Numbered from the stretch's first letter, positions 1 to 7,711 are shown. The stretch is DNA of 35,198 bases from an uncultured Prevotellaceae bacterium (GCA_947174945.1 CAMWKZ010000030.1:1-35198); one strand, 5' to 3'. The notes: generated by a model not told the origin, from the sequence alone. Program-made: numbers and translations.

Positions 1-23
1 GCGTTATATTGGAAAAAAATGCT

Positions 24-31
24 TATCTTTG
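24..31 (+). promoter_or_regulatory. Bacteroidetes -7 promoter box upstream of sppA
   Basis: TATCTTTG matches the Bacteroidetes sigma consensus TAnnTTTG and lies 38 bp before the sppA start codon. The -33 element cannot be placed with confidence because the window begins just upstream. Confidence 0.6.
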
Positions 32-69
32 CACCTTAATTTATTATTAGACTAATCAGTTGAAGTATT

Positions 70-1842
70 ATGAAGCAATTTCTTAAGTATGTAGCAGCTA
101 CCGTAACGGGCATCGTCCTCGTTGCAGTCATCATGGGCATTTTGAGTATCATATCACTGGTGGGACTGGCCGCATCGAGCGCCAGCAGCACCAACGTTGA
201 GGAGAACTCAGTGTTTGCATTGTCGCTGTCAGGACAACTGCAAGAGCGCTCTGATAGCAACCCGTTGGCAGAGCTGACAGGGCAGGTGGGCGAAAGCCTT
301 GGGCTGGACGATATGTTGTCGGCTATTCGCAAAGCGAAAGAGAACGACGACATCAAGGGTATCTATATCGAGGCTGGCATCTTTGCTGGCGACAGTCCCG
401 CATCCATGCACGCCATCCGTGAGGCACTGCTTGACTTCAAGAAGAGTGGCAAGTGGATTGTGGCCTACGGCGACTCCTACACACAGGCTACCTATTATAT
501 TTGCAGCGTGGCAGACAAGCTGTACCTCAATCCCGAGGGCATGGTTGACTGGCACGGCCTGGCTTCTACCCCCTATTTTGTAAAGGACCTGCTGGCCAAG
601 TTTGGTGTAAAAGTACAGCTTTGCAAGGTGGGTAAATACAAGAGCGCACCCGAAATGCTGACAGCCGACGGCATGAGCGAGCCTAACCGCGAGCAGGTGA
701 CGGCCTACCTAACGGGTGTATGGAAAGTAATGGTGAACGATGTATCGAAGAGCCGCAAAATCAGTGCAGACTCGCTGAACGCATACGCCGACCGATACGT
801 GGCACTGGCTGACCAGCAGGAGCTGATGAAGATGAAGTTAGTAGACAAGCTGCTTTATACAGACCAAGTGAAGGGCGAAATCAAGAAAATGCTGAAGATT
901 GATGCTGACGATGATATCAAGCAACTGTCGATGAGCGATATGCTGAACGTGAAAGGTAAGAAGAAAAAGGGCGAAGAAGTGGCAGTCTACTATGCCTATG
1001 GCGATATCGTTGACTCGGAGACGGGTAGCATGATGCAGAGCGACCACAGCATCGTAGCCAACAAGGTATGCAAAGACTTGGAGAAGCTGATGAAGGACGA
1101 TGACGTGAAGGCTGTTGTGCTACGCGTCAACTCGCCCGGCGGTTCTGCCTACGCTTCAGAGCAGATATGGCACGCCGTTACGCAACTAAAGGAAAAGAAG
1201 CCCGTAGTGGTATCAATGGGCGGCTATGCTGCCAGCGGCGGCTATTACATTAGCTGTAACGCTAACTACATCTACTCGGAGCCTACCACCCTGACTGGTT
1301 CTATTGGCATATTCGGTATGTTCCCCGACTTTAGCGGCCTGCTGACCGACAAGTTAGGCGTAAAGTTCGACGAGGTGAAGACCAACAAGCACGCAGCCTT
1401 TGGCACGATGGCCCGCCCGTTCAATGCAGAGGAGATGGAGCTGCTGGGCAACTATATCGACCGTGGCTATAAGCTGTTCCGCAAACGTGTGGCAGAGGGC
1501 CGCAAGATGCCTGTTGAAAAGGTTGAGGAGATTGCTCAGGGTCGTGTATGGTTGGGCAATGATGCACTGGACATCAAGTTAGTGGATGCCATCGGCTCGC
1601 TGGATGATGCTGTGAAGAAGGCAGTCCAACTGGCTAAGCTGACGGAATACCATACTAATAGCTATCCTGAGGGTGATGACTGGCTAAGCAGTCTACTGAA
1701 CAAGGTGTCGAACCAGAACTATCTGGACGAACAGATGCACGCCACGCTGGGCGAATACTACGAGCCGTTGCGCTTTGTTAAGAGTATCAACCGCCAGAGT
1801 GCCATTCAGGCGCGTCTGCCTTACTATCTGAATATCAAGTAG
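70..1842 (+). CDS. sppA: Signal peptide peptidase SppA, 67K type
   Basis: Membrane-bound serine protease that degrades cleaved signal peptides in the cytoplasmic membrane. The 590 residues match the long, tandem-domain SppA form. One N-terminal membrane segment lies at about residues 8-35. The catalytic Lys/Ser dyad can be read: Lys191 in the YKSA motif of the first half and Ser389 in GGYAASGGYY of the second half, followed by TGSIGIFG. The ATG start is 38 bp after a TATCTTTG promoter box. It is the first gene of a run with lpxK (22-bp gap), pnp and thiL, probably one operon. The family assignment is firm; the in vivo substrate range is inferred from the family. Confidence 0.95.
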   Translation: MKQFLKYVAATVTGIVLVAVIMGILSIISLVGLAASSASSTNVEENSVFALSLSGQLQERSDSNPLAELTGQVGESLGLDDMLSAIRKAKENDDIKGIYIEAGIFAGDSPASMHAIREALLDFKKSGKWIVAYGDSYTQATYYICSVADKLYLNPEGMVDWHGLASTPYFVKDLLAKFGVKVQLCKVGKYKSAPEMLTADGMSEPNREQVTAYLTGVWKVMVNDVSKSRKISADSLNAYADRYVALADQQELMKMKLVDKLLYTDQVKGEIKKMLKIDADDDIKQLSMSDMLNVKGKKKKGEEVAVYYAYGDIVDSETGSMMQSDHSIVANKVCKDLEKLMKDDDVKAVVLRVNSPGGSAYASEQIWHAVTQLKEKKPVVVSMGGYAASGGYYISCNANYIYSEPTTLTGSIGIFGMFPDFSGLLTDKLGVKFDEVKTNKHAAFGTMARPFNAEEMELLGNYIDRGYKLFRKRVAEGRKMPVEKVEEIAQGRVWLGNDALDIKLVDAIGSLDDAVKKAVQLAKLTEYHTNSYPEGDDWLSSLLNKVSNQNYLDEQMHATLGEYYEPLRFVKSINRQSAIQARLPYYLNIK

Positions 1843-1864
1843 GAGTTAATAAAGAGCAGTAGGT

Positions 1865-3031
1865 TTGGAAGGCGATTTCATCAAAATCAATAAGTGGCTG
1901 CTGCCACTGAGCTGGCTGTACGGCTTGGGAGTGAGGATGCGGAACACCTTGTTCGACATCGGCATCCTGAAGAGCCGCGCATTCAACGTGCCCGTCATAT
2001 CGGTGGGCAACATCACGGTGGGCGGTACGGGCAAGACACCTCACGTGGAATATCTTATCCGAGTGCTTACGAAACAATTCAATGTGGCCGTGCTCAGCCG
2101 AGGCTATAAGCGCAAGAGCAAAGGGTTTGTGCTGGCTACCGCCGACAGCACAACACTGGACATAGGCGATGAGCCTTACCAAATGAAGCAGAAGTTCCCC
2201 GATGTGACGGTGGCTGTCGACAAGAACCGCTGCCACGGCATTGACCTGCTGGAACAGGACGATAAGGAACTGGATGTCATCTTGCTGGACGATGCCTTTC
2301 AGCATCGCTACGTGAAGCCAGACGTTAACATCCTGCTGGTTGACTATCACCGACTGGTCATCTACGACCAGTTGCTGCCAGCAGGCAGGCTGCGCGAACC
2401 ACTGAAAGGCAAGGACAGAGCCGATGTCGTCATTGTGACCAAATGCCCCAAAGACCTTAAGCCCATGAGATTCCGCGTTGTTACGAAGGCTATGGAGCTT
2501 TACCCTTACCAGCAACTGTTCTTTTCCACCATCGAATATGGCGGGCTGCAACCTATTTTCAGCCATGAGGGGCTCAAGGACATCGAGGAGCTCAAGACCC
2601 AAAACGTGCTGTTGCTATCGGGCATAGCATCGCCTGAGCAACTGACGCACGACCTCTCACCGCACTGCGGCCACATCAATACGCTGACCTTCGGCGACCA
2701 CCATCGATTCCGTAAGAAGGATGTACAGCTCATCAACAAGACCTTTGCAGCAATGGAAGCCCCTAAGTGTATCGTCACGACGGAGAAGGACGCCACCCGA
2801 CTGCAAGGCATCAAAGGGCTGAGCGACGATGTGCGCAACAGTATCTACGCACTACCCATTACCATCCAGTTCATGCAAGAGCAGGAGGAAAACTTTAACA
2901 ATTACATTATCGACTATGTACGCAAAAATTCAAGAAACAGCATTCTGGCTAAAGCAAAGGATGACCACCAGTCCAAAAACCGCCATCGTTCTGGGAACAG
3001 GCCTCGGACAATTAGCTTCAGAAATAACTGA
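1865..3031 (+). CDS. lpxK: Tetraacyldisaccharide 4'-kinase LpxK
   Basis: Phosphorylates the 4' position of the lipid A precursor at the inner face of the cytoplasmic membrane. A hydrophobic N-terminal segment (WLLPLSWLYGLG) is followed by the P-loop GGTGKT at residues 53-58, then LSRGYKRKSKG and DDAFQHR, all typical of LpxK. The start given is TTG at 1865. No ATG is available near the conserved N-terminus, so the start is uncertain by a few codons. The last 38 codons (2916-3031) overlap the start of pnp in another frame. Without that tail the protein would be about 350 residues, close to the family's usual length. The position after sppA fits an envelope operon. Confidence 0.92.
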   Translation: MEGDFIKINKWLLPLSWLYGLGVRMRNTLFDIGILKSRAFNVPVISVGNITVGGTGKTPHVEYLIRVLTKQFNVAVLSRGYKRKSKGFVLATADSTTLDIGDEPYQMKQKFPDVTVAVDKNRCHGIDLLEQDDKELDVILLDDAFQHRYVKPDVNILLVDYHRLVIYDQLLPAGRLREPLKGKDRADVVIVTKCPKDLKPMRFRVVTKAMELYPYQQLFFSTIEYGGLQPIFSHEGLKDIEELKTQNVLLLSGIASPEQLTHDLSPHCGHINTLTFGDHHRFRKKDVQLINKTFAAMEAPKCIVTTEKDATRLQGIKGLSDDVRNSIYALPITIQFMQEQEENFNNYIIDYVRKNSRNSILAKAKDDHQSKNRHRSGNRPRTISFRNN

Positions 3032-3728
3032 CAAGCACGAATTTCCCTATAGCGAGATACCCAACTTCCCCGTGTCGACCGTCGAGGGACACTCTGGCAA
3101 GCTGATATTCGGCAAGCTGGGGGGCGTTGACATACTGGCTATGCAGGGTCGCTTCCACTATTACGAGGGCTACTCGATGAAGGAGGTGACATTCCCCGTC
3201 CGCGTGATGTACGAGCTGGGCATCAAGACCCTGTTCGTGTCGAATGCAGCCGGTGGCATGAACCCCGACTTTAAGATTGGTGACCTGATGATTATTACCG
3301 ACCATATCAATATGTTCCCCGAGCATCCGCTGCGTGGCAAGAACTTCCCCACAGGGCCACGCTTCCCTGATATGCACGCGACTTACGACATGGAGCTTAT
3401 CAATACGGCCACCGACATTGCCAAGGAAAAGAACATCCGCGTGACATACGGTGTCTACGTGGGTGTGCAGGGGCCGACATTCGAAACACCAGCCGAATAT
3501 AAGATGTACCGCCTGATTGGTGGCGACGCTGTGGGCATGAGCACCGTGCCTGAGGTCATCGTGGCCCACCACTGCGGCATCCGCACGTTTGGCGTATCGG
3601 TCATTACCGACCTCGGGGGCTTCGATGTTCCCGTGGAGGTTAGCCATGAGGAAGTGCAGGAGGCTGCCAACAAGGCACAGCCGCTCATGACGGAGATTAT
3701 GCGTGAGATGATTAAACGAGCAGAGTAA
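2916..3728 (+). CDS. Purine nucleoside phosphorylase, trimeric PNP/MTAP family
   Basis: Phosphorolysis of purine nucleosides to free base and (deoxy)ribose-1-phosphate, a purine salvage step. The reading frame is open from 2829, but similarity begins at ATG 2916 (MYAKIQE), giving 270 residues, the usual size. Motifs in order: phosphate-binding GTGLGQ, STVEGHSG, GRFHYYEGY, FVSNAAGGMNP, GPTFETPAEY and DAVGMSTVPE. In the base-recognition loop the sequence reads VITDLGG, with Asp where the 6-oxopurine-specific enzymes usually have Asn. The substrate could therefore be broader than inosine/guanosine. The gene starts inside the 3' end of lpxK and ends 9 bp before thiL, so transcription is surely shared. 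Confidence 0.93.
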   Translation: MYAKIQETAFWLKQRMTTSPKTAIVLGTGLGQLASEITDKHEFPYSEIPNFPVSTVEGHSGKLIFGKLGGVDILAMQGRFHYYEGYSMKEVTFPVRVMYELGIKTLFVSNAAGGMNPDFKIGDLMIITDHINMFPEHPLRGKNFPTGPRFPDMHATYDMELINTATDIAKEKNIRVTYGVYVGVQGPTFETPAEYKMYRLIGGDAVGMSTVPEVIVAHHCGIRTFGVSVITDLGGFDVPVEVSHEEVQEAANKAQPLMTEIMREMIKRAE

Positions 3729-3737
3729 ACAAGATAA

Positions 3738-4862
3738 ATGGAAATAGCATCATTAGGAGAGTTTGGCTTGATAGACCGTCTGACGAAGGACATCAAGCCG
3801 CAGAACGAATCAACTAAGTATGGCGTGGGCGACGACTGTGCCGTACTGCACTATCCCGACACTGAGGTGCTCGTCACCACCGACATGCTGATGGAGGGCG
3901 TACACTTCGACCTGACCTACATCGACTTGCAGCACTTAGGCTATAAGTCGGCTATGGTCAACATCAGCGATATATTTGCCATGAACGGCACACCCCGACA
4001 GCTCACCGTCTCGCTGGCTGTCAGCAAGCGGTTTACGGTGGAGGACATGGAGCAGTTCTATAGCGGGCTGCGCATGGCCTGCGACAAGTGGGGAGTCGAC
4101 ATCGTTGGGGGCGACACCACCAGCAGCTACACGGGACTGGCCATCAGCATCACCTGCATCGGAGAAGCCCGCAAGGAGGACATCGTATATCGTAACGGGG
4201 CTAAGGAGACTGACCTCGTCTGCGTCAGCGGCGACCTCGGTGCTGCCTACATGGGACTGCAACTGCTGGAGCGTGAGAAGTCGGTGTACTATGCGCAGGT
4301 GGACGAACTAAAGAGAAAGATGGCCGAGGCCAAGGCCAATGGCGACAGCCAAAAGCTCACTGCCCTGCGTACTCAGCTCTCAACGCTTCAGGACTTCCAG
4401 CCCGACTTTGCAGGCAAGGAATACTTGTTGCAACGCCAGTTGAAGACCGAGGCGCGTGGCGATATTGTCAAGCGACTGCGCGAGGCGGGCATCCGTCCGA
4501 CAGCCATGATGGATGTCAGCGACGGGCTTTCAAGCGAGCTGCTCCACATCTGCACCCAGAGCCATGTGGGTTGCCGCATCTTCGAGAAGCAAATTCCTAT
4601 CGACTACCAGACGGCAGTCATGGCCGAGGAACTGAACATGAACGTCACGACGTGTGCCCTGAACGGTGGCGAAGACTATGAGCTGCTGTTCACCATCCCC
4701 ATTGGCGACCATGAGAAGATACAGACAATAGAGGATGTACACCTTATCGGCCACATTACCCGTGAGAGCCTCGGCCACGTGCTCGTCACCCGCGACGACC
4801 AAGAGTTTGAGCTGAAAGCACAGGGGTGGAACCCACTGAGCAACCAGCCTAAAGCCGAGTAA
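3738..4862 (+). CDS. thiL: Thiamine-monophosphate kinase ThiL
   Basis: ATP-dependent phosphorylation of thiamine monophosphate to thiamine diphosphate, the last step of cofactor synthesis. Typical motifs are GVGDDCAVL near residue 30, TTDMLMEGVHFD, DIVGGDTT, and MMDVSDGLSSE with NGGEDYELLF in the C-terminal half. At 374 residues it is longer than the roughly 320-350 usual for the family. The excess is a charged, helix-prone segment at about residues 184-218 (DELKRKMAEAKANGDSQ and following), inserted after the conserved LGAAYMGLQLLEREK. ATG start, 9 bp after the pnp stop. It is the last gene of the sppA operon and is followed after 6 bp by a 22-bp repeat array. Confidence 0.94.
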   Translation: MEIASLGEFGLIDRLTKDIKPQNESTKYGVGDDCAVLHYPDTEVLVTTDMLMEGVHFDLTYIDLQHLGYKSAMVNISDIFAMNGTPRQLTVSLAVSKRFTVEDMEQFYSGLRMACDKWGVDIVGGDTTSSYTGLAISITCIGEARKEDIVYRNGAKETDLVCVSGDLGAAYMGLQLLEREKSVYYAQVDELKRKMAEAKANGDSQKLTALRTQLSTLQDFQPDFAGKEYLLQRQLKTEARGDIVKRLREAGIRPTAMMDVSDGLSSELLHICTQSHVGCRIFEKQIPIDYQTAVMAEELNMNVTTCALNGGEDYELLFTIPIGDHEKIQTIEDVHLIGHITRESLGHVLVTRDDQEFELKAQGWNPLSNQPKAE

Positions 4863-4868
4863 TATGCA

Positions 4869-5022
4869 GCCTTTAGGCATGAGCCAATGTGCCGACACGC
4901 TTCGCACCATGTGCCGATGCGCTCCGCATCATGTGCCGACACGCTCCGCACCATGCGCCGACACGCTCCGCATCATGTGCCGATACGCTCCGCACCGTGT
5001 GCCGACGTGCTCCGCATCATGC
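4869..5022 (+). repeat. Array A: seven tandem 22-bp units downstream of thiL
   Basis: Units begin at 4869, 4891, 4913, 4935, 4957, 4979 and 5001. The first is degenerate; the other six differ from each other at only a few positions. The consensus has GCCGAC at unit positions 1-6, TCCGCA at 11-16 (TTCGCA in one) and ATGT or ATGC at 19-22 (GTGT in one). A further GCCGAC at 5045 falls exactly in the same register, so a decayed unit may extend to 5066. There are no unique spacers, so it is not a CRISPR. Array B and part of array C share the core. Confidence 0.95.
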
Positions 5023-5125
5023 AGGGACTAACGGTAGTGAAATGGCCGACTAAGCCTGCAAAACAAGCGCCCATGTCAAGAAAAGCATAAAAAAAGAGGT
5101 TTTTTGAAAAATAATCAGGCAAAAG

Positions 5126-5157
5126 TTTGGTCGGTTAGTTTTTTCTTCGTACCTTTG
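5126..5157 (+). promoter_or_regulatory. Promoter of tRNA-Phe
   Basis: TTTG at 5126-5129 and TACCTTTG at 5150-5157 are separated by 20 bp, matching the Bacteroidetes -33/-7 arrangement. The mature tRNA begins 42 bp further on. Confidence 0.75.
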
Positions 5158-5198
5158 CACTCGCAATCAAGAGGATTGCAAGAATGAAACATAATGAT

Positions 5199-5271
5199 GG
5201 TGCCTTAGCTCAGTTGGTAGAGCATCGGACTGAAAATCCGTGTGTCCCCGGTTCGATTCCTGGAGGTACCA
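5199..5271 (+). tRNA. tRNA-Phe (GAA)
   Basis: A cloverleaf of 73 nt can be drawn. The 7-bp acceptor stem is GGTGCCT/AGGTACC with one G-U pair, the D arm carries AGTTGGTA, the anticodon loop CTGAAAA gives anticodon GAA, and the T loop is TTCGATT. CCA is not encoded. Two positions do not pair canonically: 27-43 (T/T) and 51-63 (C/T). An open reading frame runs through the tRNA into the next gene, but it is not the real start of that gene. Confidence 0.95.
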
Positions 5272-5288
5272 CTCCTCCTTTCATTATG

Positions 5289-5330
5289 AACCCCTGTTCA
5301 GAGATTTCTCTTGCAGGGGTTTTTCTTTTC
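5289..5330 (+). terminator. Rho-independent terminator of tRNA-Phe
   Basis: Inverted repeat AACCCCTG (5289-5296) and CAGGGGTT (5314-5321) followed by a T-rich run to about 5330. Confidence 0.8.
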
Positions 5331-5383
5331 CCAAAAAACGTTAAACCCCTGTGCGTGTCCTGCTTTTTAGGACACTCTCCCTA

Positions 5384-5391
5384 TACCTTTG
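5384..5391 (+). promoter_or_regulatory. -7 promoter box immediately before the radical SAM gene
   Basis: TACCTTTG ends only 5 bp before ATG 5397, so the transcript would have almost no leader if that ATG is used. The next in-frame ATG is at 5415. Confidence 0.6.
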
Positions 5392-5396
5392 CACCC

Positions 5397-6710
5397 ATGT
5401 TGACAGAAAACACAATGGAGAAACTGCGCGTGCTGGCAGAGTCGGCGAAGTACGACGTATCGTGCTCGTCAAGCGGCACCGTGCGCAGTGGCAAGAAAGG
5501 CATGGTAGGCTCCACCGTCGGCGGTGTAGGCATCTGCCACTCGTTTGCCGACGACGGGCGTTGCATCTCGCTGCTAAAGGTGATGCTGACCAACTACTGT
5601 ATGTACGACTGCGCCTACTGCATCAATCGGCGCTCCAACGACATCAAGCGGGCAACGCTCTCCGTCAGCGAACTGGAGGAAATCACAATAGAGTTTTATC
5701 GGCGCAACTACATCGAAGGACTGTTCCTGTCGAGTGGTGTGGTGCGCAACCCTGACTATACGATGGAACGGCTGACGGCCATCGCCCGCGACCTGCGCAC
5801 CCTGCACCGCTTCAACGGCTACATCCACCTGAAGGCCATCCCCGGTGCCTCGCAAGAGCTGCTGACCGAGGCTGGCAGATGGGCAGACCGCATGAGCGTG
5901 AACATCGAGATACCTAAAGAGGAGTCGCTCAAGCTGCTGGCACCCGAGAAAGACCATCAGAGCGTGTTCCAACCAATGAGACTTATCCAGCAGGGCGTAC
6001 TCGAGAACAAGGAAGACCGCAAGCGCTATCGCCATGCGCCACGCTTCGTACCCGCAGGCCAGTCAACGCAGATGATAGTCGGAGCCACGGGCGAGAGCGA
6101 CAAAGACATCCTGCAAATGTCGTCCAGCCTCTACCGCCAGCCCACCATGCGGCGTGTCTACTATTCGGGCTACGTCAGCGTAAACACTTACGACAAGCGG
6201 CTGCCCATTCTCAAACAGCCCCCGCTGGTACGCGAAAACCGCCTCTATCAGGCCGACTGGCTGCTGCGCTTCTATCAGTTTCAGGTAGACGAACTTGTAG
6301 ACGATGCCCACTCACACCTCGACCTTGACATCGACCCCAAGTTGGGATGGGCCTTGCGCCATCCTGAATACTTCCCCGTCGACATCAACCGCGACGACTA
6401 CGAGCGCATCCTCCGCGTACCGGGCATCGGCACCAAGTCGGCTTGGCTCATCGTCAACTCGCGCCGCTTCAACCGCGTCACGTCATACCACTTGAAGAAA
6501 ATGGGCGTGGTACTCAAGAAAGCCAAGTATTTCATCACCTGCGGCGAACTAACCTCTACCTACTCCACCCCCGTCGTCGGCATCAACGAGCTACGTCCCG
6601 AGCGGCTGCGCCCCCTGCTCCTCTCAAAAGCCCAGCAGAAACGGGCCGCCCAAGAACAACAACTCATGCTGGACTTCCAAGAGCAAGAACCAATCAAACA
6701 ACACGCTTAA
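5397..6710 (+). CDS. Radical SAM protein of the putative DNA modification/repair type (UDG-linked)
   Basis: Probable radical SAM enzyme of the family annotated as putative DNA modification/repair protein and found paired with a UDG-like protein. The CxxxCxxC cluster is seen in NYCMYDCAYCINRR (from about residue 64), preceded by a conserved segment KYDVSCSSSGT. Near the C-terminus, ILRVPGIGTKSAWLIV is a helix-hairpin-helix-like DNA-binding motif. I choose ATG 5397 (437 residues). ATG 5415 (MEKLRVLAE) is equally plausible and would leave a short 5' leader after the promoter box. The longer frame from 5184 runs through the tRNA and is rejected. One base separates it from the next gene. The reaction catalysed is not known to me. 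Confidence 0.88.
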   Translation: MLTENTMEKLRVLAESAKYDVSCSSSGTVRSGKKGMVGSTVGGVGICHSFADDGRCISLLKVMLTNYCMYDCAYCINRRSNDIKRATLSVSELEEITIEFYRRNYIEGLFLSSGVVRNPDYTMERLTAIARDLRTLHRFNGYIHLKAIPGASQELLTEAGRWADRMSVNIEIPKEESLKLLAPEKDHQSVFQPMRLIQQGVLENKEDRKRYRHAPRFVPAGQSTQMIVGATGESDKDILQMSSSLYRQPTMRRVYYSGYVSVNTYDKRLPILKQPPLVRENRLYQADWLLRFYQFQVDELVDDAHSHLDLDIDPKLGWALRHPEYFPVDINRDDYERILRVPGIGTKSAWLIVNSRRFNRVTSYHLKKMGVVLKKAKYFITCGELTSTYSTPVVGINELRPERLRPLLLSKAQQKRAAQEQQLMLDFQEQEPIKQHA

Positions 6711-6711
6711 T

Positions 6712-7488
6712 ATGTTAGTCTATACCTTCGACCGCACATTGGACGGCGTTTTGTCAGCCGTCTTCGATGCCTTCTTTCGTCATCAGCTGCCCGATACCCT
6801 GCTCGGCAATGGGGAGCAGTTGCCCCTTTTCAGCGAGGACGTGTACTGCGTGGCAACAACAGAAGAGAAGGCAACAAGGGTATGGGCGGGACTGGAAAGG
6901 CTGTTGTCAAAAGAGGCGATGAGGCTCCTGCTCATCAGCTGGCAGTCAGAAAACCCAGCACTCAGCACCCCCTTGTTTAATTATATATATAAGGTGTTCA
7001 AGGCTGGACGAAGCATCGAGCGTAACTTTTCCGACCCCGACGTGCTATTGGTGACGAACACCGCCCGACGGGTCATCTATGAGCAACTGCGCATGAAGCA
7101 GTTTATCCGTTTCCAGAAGGCCAAGGACGGCACCTATCTCGGTGTCGTATCACCCGACTGCGACGTGCTGCCCCTGATTACCCACCACTTTCAAGACCGT
7201 TTCGGCGACCAGTCTTGGCTCATCTACGATGCCAAACGCCGCTACGGCTACTACTATGACGGTGAGGTAGTAACGCGCATCACCTTCACCGACGACACCA
7301 CCCTGCCCTTCTCTTTAGAGAACGGCAAACTGGACGAAGCCATACTAAGCGAGAACGACAAACTGTTCCAAGACCTCTGGCGCACCTATTTCAAGGCCAT
7401 CTGCATCAGAGAACGCCTCAATCCAAAAAAGCAGCTGAACGATATGCCCCGCCGCTATTGGAAGTACATGACCGAGAAACAATCGTAA
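6712..7488 (+). CDS. UDG-superfamily-like protein paired with radical SAM (TIGR03915 / DUF4130 type)
   Basis: The 258-residue protein begins MLVYTFDRTLDGVLSAVFDAF, matching the DUF4130-type family that travels with the preceding radical SAM gene and has been described as SAM-linked uracil-DNA-glycosylase-like. Recognisable landmarks are RFQKAKDGTYLGVVSPDCDVLPLI and, at the C-terminus, PRRYWKYMTEKQ. The start is one base after the radical SAM stop, so the pair is translationally coupled. Together they may process damaged or modified DNA bases; this is inference from pairing and family naming. A hairpin (7502-7531) and 22-bp array D follow its stop. Confidence 0.82.
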   Translation: MLVYTFDRTLDGVLSAVFDAFFRHQLPDTLLGNGEQLPLFSEDVYCVATTEEKATRVWAGLERLLSKEAMRLLLISWQSENPALSTPLFNYIYKVFKAGRSIERNFSDPDVLLVTNTARRVIYEQLRMKQFIRFQKAKDGTYLGVVSPDCDVLPLITHHFQDRFGDQSWLIYDAKRRYGYYYDGEVVTRITFTDDTTLPFSLENGKLDEAILSENDKLFQDLWRTYFKAICIRERLNPKKQLNDMPRRYWKYMTEKQS

Positions 7489-7501
7489 GTCAACGCACCC
7501 C

Positions 7502-7531
7502 CGAAAAACCCTCTGTTATACGGGCTTTTCG
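7502..7531 (+). terminator. Possible terminator hairpin after the radical SAM/UDG pair
   Basis: CGAAAAACCC (7502-7511) pairs with GGGCTTTTCG (7522-7531) with one mismatch across a 10-nt loop. It lies 14 bp after the stop codon. No strong T-run follows. Confidence 0.4.
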
Positions 7532-7534
7532 TCT

Positions 7535-7666
7535 CCAGTATCTCCTTCGGGTTGCTCCAGTATCTCTTTCGAGGTGCTTTAGTATCTGTTTACCCTACTA
7601 AACAGATACTGTTTAATGTCGAAACAGATACTCGAGCAACCCGAAAGAGATACTGGAGGGAATTTA
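7535..7666 (+). repeat. Array D: six 22-bp units forming a large palindrome
   Basis: Units start at 7535, 7557, 7579, 7601, 7623 and 7645. The first three read CCAGTATCT (TTAGTATCT in the third), the first two with TTCG at unit positions 12-15. The last three carry the inverse, AGATACT. The whole stretch 7533-7658 therefore folds into an imperfect hairpin with arms of about 58 bases. Its central part is perfect: AGTATCTGTTT at 7581-7591 against AAACAGATACT at 7600-7610. The period equals that of arrays A, B and C, but the sequence is unrelated. Confidence 0.92.
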
Positions 7667-7711
7667 TTGATAATCTGCCTTCTTAATAAGTGAAGAGATA
7701 TAGATAGTAGA

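Noticed and set aside
2829..2915. Longer purine nucleoside phosphorylase starting at 2829
   Set aside because: The extra residues are low-similarity sequence read from within lpxK; the conserved N-terminus begins at ATG 2916.
4869..5022. CRISPR array
   Set aside because: Units are contiguous 22-bp copies with no unique spacers, and no cas gene is present in the window.
4887..5090. 67-codon gene inside array A
   Set aside because: The frame is produced by the 22-bp repeat itself and has a 22-residue periodic, Cys/His/Arg-rich sequence without features of a real protein.
5184..5396. N-terminal extension of the radical SAM protein from 5184
   Set aside because: The extension translates straight through tRNA-Phe and its terminator. 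Similarity to the family begins at about 5397-5415.
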